A DNA stretch of 46,320 nt from a virus: positions 1-46,320 of IMG/VR virus record IMGVR_UViG_3300028707_000001, one strand, 5' to 3'. The translations under genes were made by a program, and so were the position numbers. A model generated the notes under the pieces. That model was not told the origin of the DNA, did not search any database, and worked only from the letters and a program-made list of their open reading frames with translations. Positions within the stretch are counted from its first letter, which is position 1, and each line of letters opens with the position of its first letter. Of this stretch, positions 39,336-46,288 are shown piece after piece.

Positions 39336-39607
39336 CCGGCCCCGGACTGGCGTGCGCGAGCTGCGCGGCGCCGGCCGGGGCCGAGGACGCGCCGGAGTGC
39401 TGCGACCACCGCGCCGTGAAGCACTTCCCCGGCACGCCGACCGGCTACTACGAGCTGCGGCCCTCGCTGGCCGTCTTCGACCGCACGCTGCGGCCGGTGC
39501 CGGTCGGCGTCCGGGCCGAGGACGCCGCCGCGTGGCGACACATGGCCGGCGAGTGCTGGACCGAGCGTTGCCGCTACTGCAAGCCATACCGACTCAGGAG
39601 GACATGA
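39332..39607 (+). CDS. small Cys-rich hypothetical protein
   Basis: 91 residues from ATG 39332 (ATGA overlap). CASCAAPAG, ECCDH and CWTERCRYCKPY provide several zinc ligands. The HFPGTPTGYYELRPS middle is unrecognised. Confidence 0.55.
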   Translation: MTGPGLACASCAAPAGAEDAPECCDHRAVKHFPGTPTGYYELRPSLAVFDRTLRPVPVGVRAEDAAAWRHMAGECWTERCRYCKPYRLRRT

Positions 39608-39750
39608 TGGGCGCGACCTTCATTGCGAGATACGACAGCGAGTGTGCGGACTGCGGAGGGACGATCTTCGAGGGCGATTCCGCTGGCTACGTGGACGACG
39701 ACGTGTGCTGCGAGGGCTGCTGCGACGCTGCCGCCGAGGAGGATAACTGA
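39607..39750 (+). CDS. small zinc-finger protein
   Basis: 47 residues from ATG 39607, which lies 5 bases after AGGAGG; ATG 39604 is too close. CADCGGTIFEGDSAGYVDDDVCCEGC shows paired CxxC knuckles around an acidic loop. Function unknown. Confidence 0.6.
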   Translation: MGATFIARYDSECADCGGTIFEGDSAGYVDDDVCCEGCCDAAAEEDN

Positions 39751-39920
39751 TGGCCACCGCGCAGGCCCGCTTCACCGCGTCGCTGCCGCCCGTAAAGTGC
39801 ACGCCCGAGATGGCCGAGGCGGTCAAGGCTGCGGCGGCCGAGAGCGGCCTGTCCATGGCCGACATCATCCGCGCCGCCATCGCCCGGCACGAGACGCTGG
39901 GATGGGGGGAGCGGGCATGA
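39750..39920 (+). CDS. ribbon-helix-helix (Arc/MetJ-like) regulator
   Basis: 56 residues from ATG 39750 (TGATG overlap). RFTASLPPVKCTPEMAEAVKAAAAESGLSMADIIRAAIARHE matches the strand-helix-helix pattern of RHH dimers. Such proteins bind short repeated operators; AGG[CT]ATAGAC at the head of this operon is a plausible target, giving autoregulation. Inference. Confidence 0.65.
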   Translation: MATAQARFTASLPPVKCTPEMAEAVKAAAAESGLSMADIIRAAIARHETLGWGERA

Positions 39921-39957
39921 GATCGCCCGGCCGTCACGGGGTAACGGCCGGGCGATC
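39921..39957 (+). terminator. perfect 14-bp hairpin directly after the RHH stop
   Basis: GATCGCCCGGCCGT (39921-39934) pairs perfectly with ACGGCCGGGCGATC (39944-39957), 9-base loop. It begins at the base after TGA. Very strong terminator-type structure without a U-tract. Confidence 0.8.
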
Positions 39958-39960
39958 AAG

Positions 39961-40015
39961 GTCCCGGGCTGGAGCCGGACCGCCTTGCGGCGGCACCACC
40001 CGACGCGCCCGGGAC
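39961..40015 (+). other. structured intergenic element displaying an orphan ACCACCCGACG
   Basis: GTCCCGGGC (39961-39969) pairs with GCCCGGGAC (40007-40015). Inside lies a small hairpin CCGCC-TTGC-GGCGG (39980-39993), and then ACCACCCGACG (39995-40005) single-stranded. No -10 element precedes this copy. The 183-base gap 39921-40102 therefore holds a terminator, this element and promoter copy 2. Possibly a small RNA or regulatory 3' end; not a tRNA. Confidence 0.4.
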
Positions 40016-40045
40016 TAGGCCGCGATCATAGCGGGTGCCGGCCGG

Positions 40046-40097
40046 TTGTGTCAGCCCTGCCCGCGCAGTAAGGTCAAGGTACCACCCGACGAGAGGA
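40046..40097 (+). promoter_or_regulatory. early-type promoter with ACCACCCGACG 5' leader (copy 2)
   Basis: -35 TTGTGT (40046-40051), 17-base spacer, -10 TAAGGT (40069-40074), six bases, ACCACCCGACG (40081-40091), then AGAGGAG (40092-40098) before GTG 40103. Heads the recombination operon. Confidence 0.7.
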
Positions 40098-40102
40098 GCA
40101 CT

Positions 40103-40948
40103 GTGACCAACATCGACACCGCCAAGCTCGAGGGAATCACCCTCGCCAAGGGCGGCCACGAGACCCCCGGCGACGGGCTGTGCCTGATGGAGGCCGTGGC
40201 GTACGTCCGCGGCATCCCCCACACCGACCACCCCGCATGCGTCTCGGAGTACCTCGGCGAGTTCGGCCGCACCCTGAACGACCGGCTCCCCGACGACGCC
40301 CGGCAGGGCCTCATCCGCCTCATTCCACTACTGCCCGGCACCGCGAGTGACGGCCTGGACGAGCGCCGTCGCTGGATCGCCGCTGACTATTCCACGCGCA
40401 CGCTGGCACCGAAGTGGCTGGACCGCGCCGGCCTCACCGAGCACGCCGAGACCCTGCGCTCATTGCCGCCGATCGTGGACCGGGACACCTACAACGGCGC
40501 GTACAGCGCCACGTCCGCCGCCCGGGACGCAGCATGGGACCTGCGCAGCCAGCGGCTCGACGCGATCCGGGCGCGGGTGCGCGAGGCGCTAGCCGAGCGG
40601 CCTGCCGCTGCCACTGTCGCTGACGCTGTCGCTGTCACTGCCGCTGTCGCTGTCGCTGACGCTGTCGCTGCCACTGCCGCTGCCGCTGTCGCTGTCGCTG
40701 ACGCTGTCGCTGACGCTGTCGCTGTCACTGCCGCTGTCGCTGACGCTGTCACTGCCACTGCCACTGTCGCTGACGCTGTCGCTGTCACTGCCGCTGTCGC
40801 TGTTGGCCACTACTGGACGGTCAGGAACGCCGTCTACGCCAAGGTCCGGGCGCTCTACGAAGAGCGGTACGCCGACCTGATCGCCGAATGCCGCGCCGAC
40901 GCGATCACCCTGTTCGAGCGGCTGATCCGCGCGGACGTGACCGCATGA
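40103..40948 (+). CDS. conserved actinophage protein with an expanded Ala/Val/Thr/Asp repeat tract
   Basis: 281 residues from GTG 40103. [52 protein letters not shown] and [17 protein letters not shown] are the conserved front of a family common in actinobacteria and their phages (function unknown). Residues ~168-233 are a dipeptide-periodic tract made of Ala/Thr plus Val/Asp/Ala, encoded by hexanucleotide repeats. A conserved helical end ([32 protein letters not shown]) follows. The tract may form a long helix or linker of variable length. Confidence 0.7.
   Translation: MTNIDTAKLEGITLAKGGHETPGDGLCLMEAVAYVRGIPHTDHPACVSEYLGEFGRTLNDRLPDDARQGLIRLIPLLPGTASDGLDERRRWIAADYSTRTLAPKWLDRAGLTEHAETLRSLPPIVDRDTYNGAYSATSAARDAAWDLRSQRLDAIRARVREALAERPAAATVADAVAVTAAVAVADAVAATAAAAVAVADAVADAVAVTAAVADAVTATATVADAVAVTAAVAVGHYWTVRNAVYAKVRALYEERYADLIAECRADAITLFERLIRADVTA
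40604..40803. repeat. hexanucleotide tandem repeat tract in coding sequence
   Basis: About 33 consecutive hexamers built from GCTGTC, GCTGAC, GCTGCC and ACTGCC, each encoding two residues. Length changes by whole units would keep the reading frame. Longer-range copies (GACGCTGTCGCTGTCACTGC recurs) point to expansion by slippage or unequal recombination. Confidence 0.85.
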
Positions 40949-41265
40949 CCGGGCCTATCACGGGAACCCCGTTCTGGGTGTCCTGGTATCACCGGCCGGA
41001 CTACGGCCCGTTCGAACTGCACGCACCCTGGTGGACCTCGGGCGGCCGGCTGGATGACGGAGCCGACACGATCTGCGCCGCCGTCATGGCCACCGACCGG
41101 ACCGCCGCCCGCGCGGTGATTCTGGACTCCTACGACACCCGCCCGGCCGAGATCGAGTGGCGGTTCACTACCCCGCAGGAGAGCGGGTGGTCGCCGTTCT
41201 GCGACCGGTTCGAGCGCGCGGACTGGATGACGTGGCCCACGGACGGCCGGAAGGTGCCCGCATGA
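40945..41265 (+). CDS. hypothetical protein
   Basis: 106 residues from ATG 40945 (ATGA overlap). Trp/Tyr-rich ([52 protein letters not shown]). Coupled to the RecT-like gene by an ATGA overlap. Family not recognised. Confidence 0.6.
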   Translation: MTGPITGTPFWVSWYHRPDYGPFELHAPWWTSGGRLDDGADTICAAVMATDRTAARAVILDSYDTRPAEIEWRFTTPQESGWSPFCDRFERADWMTWPTDGRKVPA

Positions 41266-42695
41266 CCGAGCCCGAGCCGCCGCGCGCCGAGGCTGTGGAC
41301 CCCGAACTGGTGCGGGAACGGCAGCGCGCCCAATTGGAGGTATACCGCGCCAACTCCACCGCACTGGACGCGGTGGAGGCTACGACCATGCGGCAGAAGA
41401 TGGCCTTCGCTCGGGCGCTGGCCGTCTCCGACCTCGTGCCGGCCGGCTTCCGCGCCGGCGTGAAACCCGGCATGGCCATGACCGAACGGCAGATCGATGT
41501 CGCCGCTGCGTCGATCGTGCTGGCGCAGGGATGGGGCGAACATCTGGGCTTCCGCGGGCTGGCGTGGATGCACCATCTCCACGTGATCGAAGGTCGGGTC
41601 GCGCTGCGCGAGGCGTCCGCCCGGGGCATGATCTTCGCCGCCGGCTGCGACCTGGACGACGACGTGACCTACTCCGACGCCGGGTTCCCGGTGGCGCACA
41701 CGGTCACCATCACGCGGCCCGGGCTCAAGCCGAAATCGGCCAGCTTCACGCTGGTCATGGCGCTGCAGGCCGAGCTGATCAGCGAGATCCGCACCGACAC
41801 GGCCGGCACGGTGATCGGCGTAACCGCGCTGTCCGAGAAGCGCAACCCGCTGCCGTGGCAGAAGTACACCGGGGACATGCTGCGCCACCGGGCCACCGGG
41901 CGCATGGTCAATGCCTACGCCATGGACATCACGGGCGGAATGGACCTGGCGCCCGAACTGGCCGAACCGGTGGTGCCCGCCGCCCCGCCGGGCCCGCGGC
42001 CGTCCGTGGCCGCCACGATGGAGCGGGTGGCCGGAGAACAGCCCGCGGCGCCGGCCGAGGGCGAGGAGTACGACCCGACCGACGACCTCGCCCTGATCGA
42101 GCAGGCGACCGGGCAGGCCGACCCGCCGCCGTGGTGGGAGCACGCCGACGCCCCGGCCCGGCTCGGGATCAAGCGGCGGACGAAGGTTCAGCTCGCGGCC
42201 GACCGGATCTCGGCGTGGGTGCAGGAGCACCCTGGGGAGGCCGAGGGCATCAGCCCGCCGGGCCTGGTCCGGGCGGACGAGGGCGACGGGCTCTCGGTCT
42301 GGCGCTGGGATCCCGACCCGGACGGTGTGGTCGAGGCCGAGATCGTGGACGACCCGCCGGCCGACCTCATGGGAACCGAACCCACGCCGGTCACGCCGTT
42401 CCGGGACGAGCCCGTGGCCGAGCCGCTGGCCGGCGTCGAAGACGTGGCCCTGCCCGCATGGGAGCCCGAGCCCGTGGCGGGGCCGGCCGCGGAGCCGGCC
42501 CGGCCGAGCGAGGCCGACCTGCTAGCCGTGCTGACCGCGCTGGCCGAGAAGGACGGCAAGACGCTCGCGCAGTACCTCATCCGGGAGATCGCGCTGCACC
42601 GCAAGAACCCCGAGGACTGGACCTGGGACCAGTTGGCCGCCGTGGTCGAGAAGCGGTCCGGGGTCAGCCTCGCCGAGCTGATCGGCCAGCAGTGA
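41262..42695 (+). CDS. RecT-like single-strand annealing protein
   Basis: 477 residues from ATG 41262. The core (about 40-220: FARALAVSDLVPAGFRAG, ASIVLAQGWGEHLGFRGLAWMHHLHVIEGRVALR, SASFTLVMALQAELI, LPWQKYTGDMLRHRATGRMVNAY) follows the actinophage recombinase pattern in which LxHRA/TGDMLRHRA and a HVIEGR strand are conserved. The rest is Pro/Glu-rich linker plus a C-terminal helical domain (LLAVLTALAEKDGKTLAQYLI ... WDQLAAVVEKRSGVSLAEL). Together with the downstream nuclease it would form an exonuclease/annealing pair. Family call is from memory and moderate. Confidence 0.65.
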   Translation: MTEPEPPRAEAVDPELVRERQRAQLEVYRANSTALDAVEATTMRQKMAFARALAVSDLVPAGFRAGVKPGMAMTERQIDVAAASIVLAQGWGEHLGFRGLAWMHHLHVIEGRVALREASARGMIFAAGCDLDDDVTYSDAGFPVAHTVTITRPGLKPKSASFTLVMALQAELISEIRTDTAGTVIGVTALSEKRNPLPWQKYTGDMLRHRATGRMVNAYAMDITGGMDLAPELAEPVVPAAPPGPRPSVAATMERVAGEQPAAPAEGEEYDPTDDLALIEQATGQADPPPWWEHADAPARLGIKRRTKVQLAADRISAWVQEHPGEAEGISPPGLVRADEGDGLSVWRWDPDPDGVVEAEIVDDPPADLMGTEPTPVTPFRDEPVAEPLAGVEDVALPAWEPEPVAGPAAEPARPSEADLLAVLTALAEKDGKTLAQYLIREIALHRKNPEDWTWDQLAAVVEKRSGVSLAELIGQQ

Positions 42696-43066
42696 CCGAG
42701 GCGGCCCGGGAGTGGGTGGTGACCCTGCCCTACCCCGGGCCGCCGCTCACGGCCAACCAGCGGCACCACTGGCGGGCGCACCACCGGATCCGGGCGAAGC
42801 TGCTGGACGACGCGCGCTGGCTGATCCGGGCGCAGCGGATCCCGCCGCTCGGCCGGTGTCGGGTGGAGTTGCACTGGTCGCCTCCGGACCGACGCCGGCG
42901 TGACGCGGACAACCTCGTCCCCACCCTCAAGGTCTGCGCCGATGCGGCCATGCACGAGGGGATCGTGGGGGACGACACCCCGGACCTCATGGTCAAGCTC
43001 ATGCCCACGATCGAGGCGCCGTGCCGGCCGCCGCGGCTGTGGCTGGTCATCACCGCGCTTCCTTGA
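42692..43066 (+). CDS. rusA: RusA-like Holliday junction resolvase
   Basis: 124 residues from GTG 42692 (GTGA overlap). LPYPGPPLTANQRHHWR near the N-terminus, RRRDADNLVPTLKVCADAA (D71, D73) and GIVGDDTPDLM supply the conserved acidic residues of RusA dimers, which cut four-way junctions. Usual length ~120. Resolves recombination or replication intermediates before packaging. Confidence 0.88.
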   Translation: MTEAAREWVVTLPYPGPPLTANQRHHWRAHHRIRAKLLDDARWLIRAQRIPPLGRCRVELHWSPPDRRRRDADNLVPTLKVCADAAMHEGIVGDDTPDLMVKLMPTIEAPCRPPRLWLVITALP

Positions 43067-43115
43067 CCTGACCTGCCGTCGGGCGTAGCGTCAAGTTACC
43101 ACCCGACGATAGGAG
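43063..43115 (+). promoter_or_regulatory. early-type promoter with ACCACCCGACG 5' leader (copy 3, best -35)
   Basis: -35 TTGACC (43063-43068), 17-base spacer, -10 TAGCGT (43086-43091), six bases, ACCACCCGACG (43098-43108), AGGAG (43111-43115), ATG 43121. The -35 overlaps the rusA stop. Confidence 0.75.
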
Positions 43116-43120
43116 TCGAG

Positions 43121-43303
43121 ATGCTGGGAACGATCGCCGACCAGCTCGCCCGGACCGCAGCCGTGATCCTCGCCCACGCCACGACGGCCGACAGCCACGC
43201 CGCACTCTGCTCGGTGCGCACCGCCCACGACGGCCGCTGGTCGCACGCCGAAGTGCACCCCCGGGACCTGGCGTGGATCGAGCAGCGCGGCCGGACAGCA
43301 TGA
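43121..43303 (+). CDS. small hypothetical protein
   Basis: 60 residues. LGTIADQLARTAAVILAHATTADSHAALC then basic/aromatic tail with VHPRDLAWIEQRG. First gene of the second right-end operon and overlaps the XRE gene. Function unknown. Confidence 0.6.
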   Translation: MLGTIADQLARTAAVILAHATTADSHAALCSVRTAHDGRWSHAEVHPRDLAWIEQRGRTA

Positions 43304-43620
43304 GCACGAACCGCCGGCCGGCCGGCATGGTCGCCAGGCGCGTCCGCACGTCGGCCGGAACCTTCGCGCCGGGCTGGGTCGCGCCGCCGGCCAGCGACCA
43401 GCTCCGGGCGCTCGGCGACGCCATCTACCGGCGCCGAGCGCTCCGAGGGCTCACACAGGTCATGCTTGCCGACCGGGCGGGCATCGGCCGGCAGCAGGTC
43501 AACCGGCTGGAGCGCGGTCACTGGGCACCGCGGCTGGACACGCTCTGGCGGATCGCCGGGGCGCTGGAGACCTGCCCCTCGGCCCTGCTGGGCGACGCCG
43601 AGGACGCACTCGATGGCTGA
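43300..43620 (+). CDS. XRE-family transcriptional regulator
   Basis: 106 residues from ATG 43300. Basic N-terminus, then a canonical HTH_3 domain at about 38-95: ALGDAIYRRRALRGLTQVMLADRAGIGRQQVNRLERGHWAPRLDTLWRIAGALET. No oligomerisation or protease domain beyond it. Encoded inside an early operon rather than divergently, so it may control the ACCACCCGACG promoters or the 39-kb operators; target unknown. Confidence 0.85.
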   Translation: MSTNRRPAGMVARRVRTSAGTFAPGWVAPPASDQLRALGDAIYRRRALRGLTQVMLADRAGIGRQQVNRLERGHWAPRLDTLWRIAGALETCPSALLGDAEDALDG

Positions 43621-44617
43621 CCTGTGGGCGGACCTGCTGGCCACCGGCGCCGCGGCGGACGCCGACCGGGATCCTCGGATCGGGCCGTCCGACGCCGGGG
43701 TGCTGGTGCCCGGCAGGGGATGCCGGCGCCAGCTCGCCTACCGGGTCCAGCGGGTTGAGCCCACCGACCCCGTGCCCGAGCGGATGGCCCGGGCTGCCGA
43801 ACTCGGCAACGCCATCCACGAGCGGGTCGCGACCGCCCGCCGCGCCGCGCACCCCGAGTGGCTGGTCGAGGAGTACGTCCAGATCCCCGGGTTCGACCGG
43901 CCGGGCAAGGTAGACGCCTACGACCCGGCCGGCACGGTGGACGACCTGAAGACCGTCTCGGACAAGGTGGCCGACCGGGTGTTCGAGGACGGCACCGCGC
44001 GCGAGGCCGACCGCCGGCAGGTCGAGCTCTACGGGCTCGGGCTGGCCGCGGCCGGGCACCGGGTCGAGGTGCTGTCCATCACCTACATGAACCGCTCGAA
44101 CGGCGACCCGCTGACGGACTCCTGGTCCTACGACCAGGAGCGCGCGGAGCGGACCGCGCTGGAGATGTACGCCGTGATCGACCTGACCGCCGACACCCCG
44201 CCCGAGGAGATCCCCCGCGACGGCCGGCACCCCGACTGGTCCCCGTGCGAGGGCTGCCGCTGGCGGGCCCGGTGCTGGGGGATCGAGCCGGGAGCGCCGG
44301 CCCCGACCTTGGTGTCCGACCGGGCCGCGCCGGCCGAAGTGGCTGCCGCCGCCCGGCAGATGCGGGCGCTAAGCGCCGAGCGGACACGGATACAGGACGC
44401 CATCGACTACTGCCGGGAGGTACTGAGGATGCACGACGGGACGAGCTTCGAGGACGAGGAAGGGGTGCGGCGCCGGGTCCGGTGGACCGAGGGTCGGCCA
44501 CCGGGCGAGGGTGGGGCGCTGGACCAGGCCGCCGCCCGCGCGCTGCTGGAGCACTACGGGGAGCCCGCGCCCACCCTGGGCACCGCGCCCCGGATCAGCT
44601 TCCCGGCGGTGCGGTGA
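43613..44617 (+). CDS. RecB/Cas4-like PD-(D/E)XK exonuclease with Fe-S cysteines
   Basis: 334 residues from ATG 43613. GKVDAYDPAGTVDDLKT gives D101 and D111-x-K113 of the PD-(D/E)XK core; RQVELYGLGL is the following QxxxY-type motif. C37 plus C212, C215 and C221 (CEGCRWRARCW) match the four-cysteine iron-sulfur pattern of AddB/Cas4 nucleases. A C-terminal helical part (ARQMRALSAERTRIQDAIDYC) follows. Likely the 5' exonuclease partner of the RecT-like protein. No CRISPR array is present. Confidence 0.8.
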   Translation: MADLWADLLATGAAADADRDPRIGPSDAGVLVPGRGCRRQLAYRVQRVEPTDPVPERMARAAELGNAIHERVATARRAAHPEWLVEEYVQIPGFDRPGKVDAYDPAGTVDDLKTVSDKVADRVFEDGTAREADRRQVELYGLGLAAAGHRVEVLSITYMNRSNGDPLTDSWSYDQERAERTALEMYAVIDLTADTPPEEIPRDGRHPDWSPCEGCRWRARCWGIEPGAPAPTLVSDRAAPAEVAAAARQMRALSAERTRIQDAIDYCREVLRMHDGTSFEDEEGVRRRVRWTEGRPPGEGGALDQAAARALLEHYGEPAPTLGTAPRISFPAVR

Positions 44618-45084
44618 TGGCGCGGTACGCCGAGGGGACCTCGGTCAGCCCGGAGGCCAGCCAGCAGGAGATCTCCGGGCTGATGCGCCGGTACGGGGCG
44701 GATGGCTTCGTGGTCGGATGGGACGGCGATCGGGCTGCGATCCAGTTCCGTCGGGGCGAACGACTGTTCCGGGTGGACCTGCCGATACCCGCCCGCGCGG
44801 ACTACCAGGACCGGCGGGCCGGTAACGGTCGCGTGGTGTCCGGGCAGGCCGCCTACGACGCGGAGGTCCGGCGTCGCTGGCGCGCACTAGTCCTCACGGT
44901 CAAGGCGAAGCTCGAAGCCATCCAGAACGGTATCGCCACGTTCGAGGATGAGTTCCTCGCGTACCTGATGCTGCCCGATGGCACCACCGCCGGGCCGCGC
45001 GTGCTGGCCGAGGTGGACGCTGCTCGACATGCGGGCATCGCCCCGCCGCGACTGCTCGCCCTTCCGGTCGGAGGTCAGGGATGA
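44617..45084 (+). CDS. conserved hypothetical phage protein
   Basis: 155 residues from ATG 44617 (TGATG overlap). MARYAEGTSVSPEASQQEI, YGADGFVVGWDGDRAAIQFRRGERLFRVDLPIP and RRRWRALVLTVKAKLEAIQNGIATFEDEFLAYLMLPDGTT are a well-conserved pattern in many phages beside recombination genes. Function unknown. Confidence 0.75.
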   Translation: MARYAEGTSVSPEASQQEISGLMRRYGADGFVVGWDGDRAAIQFRRGERLFRVDLPIPARADYQDRRAGNGRVVSGQAAYDAEVRRRWRALVLTVKAKLEAIQNGIATFEDEFLAYLMLPDGTTAGPRVLAEVDAARHAGIAPPRLLALPVGGQG

Positions 45085-45356
45085 CGCGGCACCGGCTGAG
45101 CGCAGGCCAGGCCGAGGAGTTGCGGCGACTGCGGGACGAGTTGGCCGCCGCGCCGCGCGAGACGACGCCACGGCAGGAGGCCCGCGCCGCGCTGATCGCC
45201 TACGCCCGGAAGCTGCGTGAGCCGGAGCCGGGCGAGCGGGCGCCGTCGCTGGCCGAGATCGGTGAGGCCCTCGGCGTGACCAAGCAGAGCGTCCACGACC
45301 TGCTCCGGGAGGACCCGGTGCGGGGCGGCTGGCTGAACACGGGGCGGGGAGCGTGA
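45081..45356 (+). CDS. small helix-turn-helix protein
   Basis: 91 residues from ATG 45081. A helical, charged front (SAGQAEELRRLRDELAAAPRE) and a C-terminal HTH (SLAEIGEALGVTKQSVHDLLRED). Possible DNA-binding regulator; short wing-less form. Confidence 0.65.
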   Translation: MTRHRLSAGQAEELRRLRDELAAAPRETTPRQEARAALIAYARKLREPEPGERAPSLAEIGEALGVTKQSVHDLLREDPVRGGWLNTGRGA

Positions 45357-46243
45357 CCGATATGACTGAGCCGACGATCCGTGTGCTGTCGCTCGGGGCC
45401 GGGGTGCAGTCCACGACGCTCGCACTGCTGGCCATCGAGGGCGCGCTGCCGAAGCCCAACGCCGCGATCTTCGCTGACACCGGCTGGGAGCCACGCTCGG
45501 TATACGACCATCTCGACCGGCTCGCTGTCGCGCTGGCCGAGGCCGGAATGCCGCTGCACCGGGTCTCGTCCGGCAACCTCCGGGATGACGCGATCAATCC
45601 AGACCATCGGTACGCGTCCGTACCGTACTTCGTCCGCAACGCGGACGGATCCGAAGGCATGGGCCGCCGGCAGTGCACTAGCGAATACAAACTAGGGCCG
45701 ATCAACCGCAAGGTCCGCGAACTGCTAGGCGCGGCGGCACCTGACTTTCGACGAGTCCCGAAAGGCCAGAAGGCCGAGCAGTGGATCGGGTTCTCTACTG
45801 ACGAAGTGCAGCGGGTTCCCGGCACAAAGAACGCCGTATCCTACATCCGGCCGCGGTACCCGCTGATCGAGATGAGGATGTCCCGAACGGACTGCGACAG
45901 GTGGCTCGGCGTCCGCGGCTGGACCGTCGCCAAGTCAGCCTGCATCGGCTGCCCGTTCCACGGCAACCGGCAGTGGCGCGACCTCCGTGATAACCATCCC
46001 GACGAGTGGGCGGATGCGGTCGCGTTCGACGTGGCGATCCGCAAGGGTGGCGCCCGCGGGCTGCCTCTCAGCGGCGAGGCTTTCTTGCACCGTGCGCGCG
46101 TGCCGCTCGACCTCGTAGACCTCCGCACCGCCAGGGAGCGCGCCGAAGACGTAGGTCAGTTCTCGTTGTGGGATGAAGTAGAGGACGGCGACCCGGATGG
46201 GTGCTCGCCGTACGGATGCCGATCCGGGCTACCGGGTGCGTGA
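45353..46243 (+). CDS. PAPS reductase/DndC-like PP-loop protein
   Basis: 296 residues from GTG 45353. PP-loop VLSLGAGVQSTTLAL (13-22) and FADTGWEP place it in the adenine-nucleotide alpha-hydrolase superfamily with PAPS reductase-like phage proteins. RRQCTSEYKLGPINRKVRELL and KSACIGCPFHGNRQWRDLRDN are the conserved Cys-bearing segments. Phage members are linked to DNA or nucleotide modification, or sulfur metabolism, without firm proof. It ends just before the promoter of the helicase-methyltransferase operon. Confidence 0.8.
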   Translation: MTDMTEPTIRVLSLGAGVQSTTLALLAIEGALPKPNAAIFADTGWEPRSVYDHLDRLAVALAEAGMPLHRVSSGNLRDDAINPDHRYASVPYFVRNADGSEGMGRRQCTSEYKLGPINRKVRELLGAAAPDFRRVPKGQKAEQWIGFSTDEVQRVPGTKNAVSYIRPRYPLIEMRMSRTDCDRWLGVRGWTVAKSACIGCPFHGNRQWRDLRDNHPDEWADAVAFDVAIRKGGARGLPLSGEAFLHRARVPLDLVDLRTARERAEDVGQFSLWDEVEDGDPDGCSPYGCRSGLPGA

Positions 46244-46281
46244 CCGGGTGGTAAGGTCAGGACACCACCCGACACGAGGAG
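46229..46281 (+). promoter_or_regulatory. early-type promoter with ACCACCCGAC 5' leader (copy 4)
   Basis: -10 TAAGGT (46252-46257), six bases, ACCACCCGAC (46264-46273), AGGAG (46277-46281), ATG 46289. The -35 is poor (CTACCG at 46229-46234 with a 17-base spacer). If the genome is circular it drives the replication operon that continues at base 1. Confidence 0.6.
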
Positions 46282-46288
46282 CCACCGC

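Noticed and set aside
39961-40015. tRNA-like structure
   Set aside because: Only 55 bases, no anticodon arm or T-loop consensus; treated as a structured element. No tRNA was seen elsewhere in the window.
40589-40810. Minus-strand frame encoding a Ser-Asp repeat like surface adhesins
   Set aside because: It is only the reverse reading of the hexamer tract in the 40103 gene and has no start signal, signal peptide or anchor.
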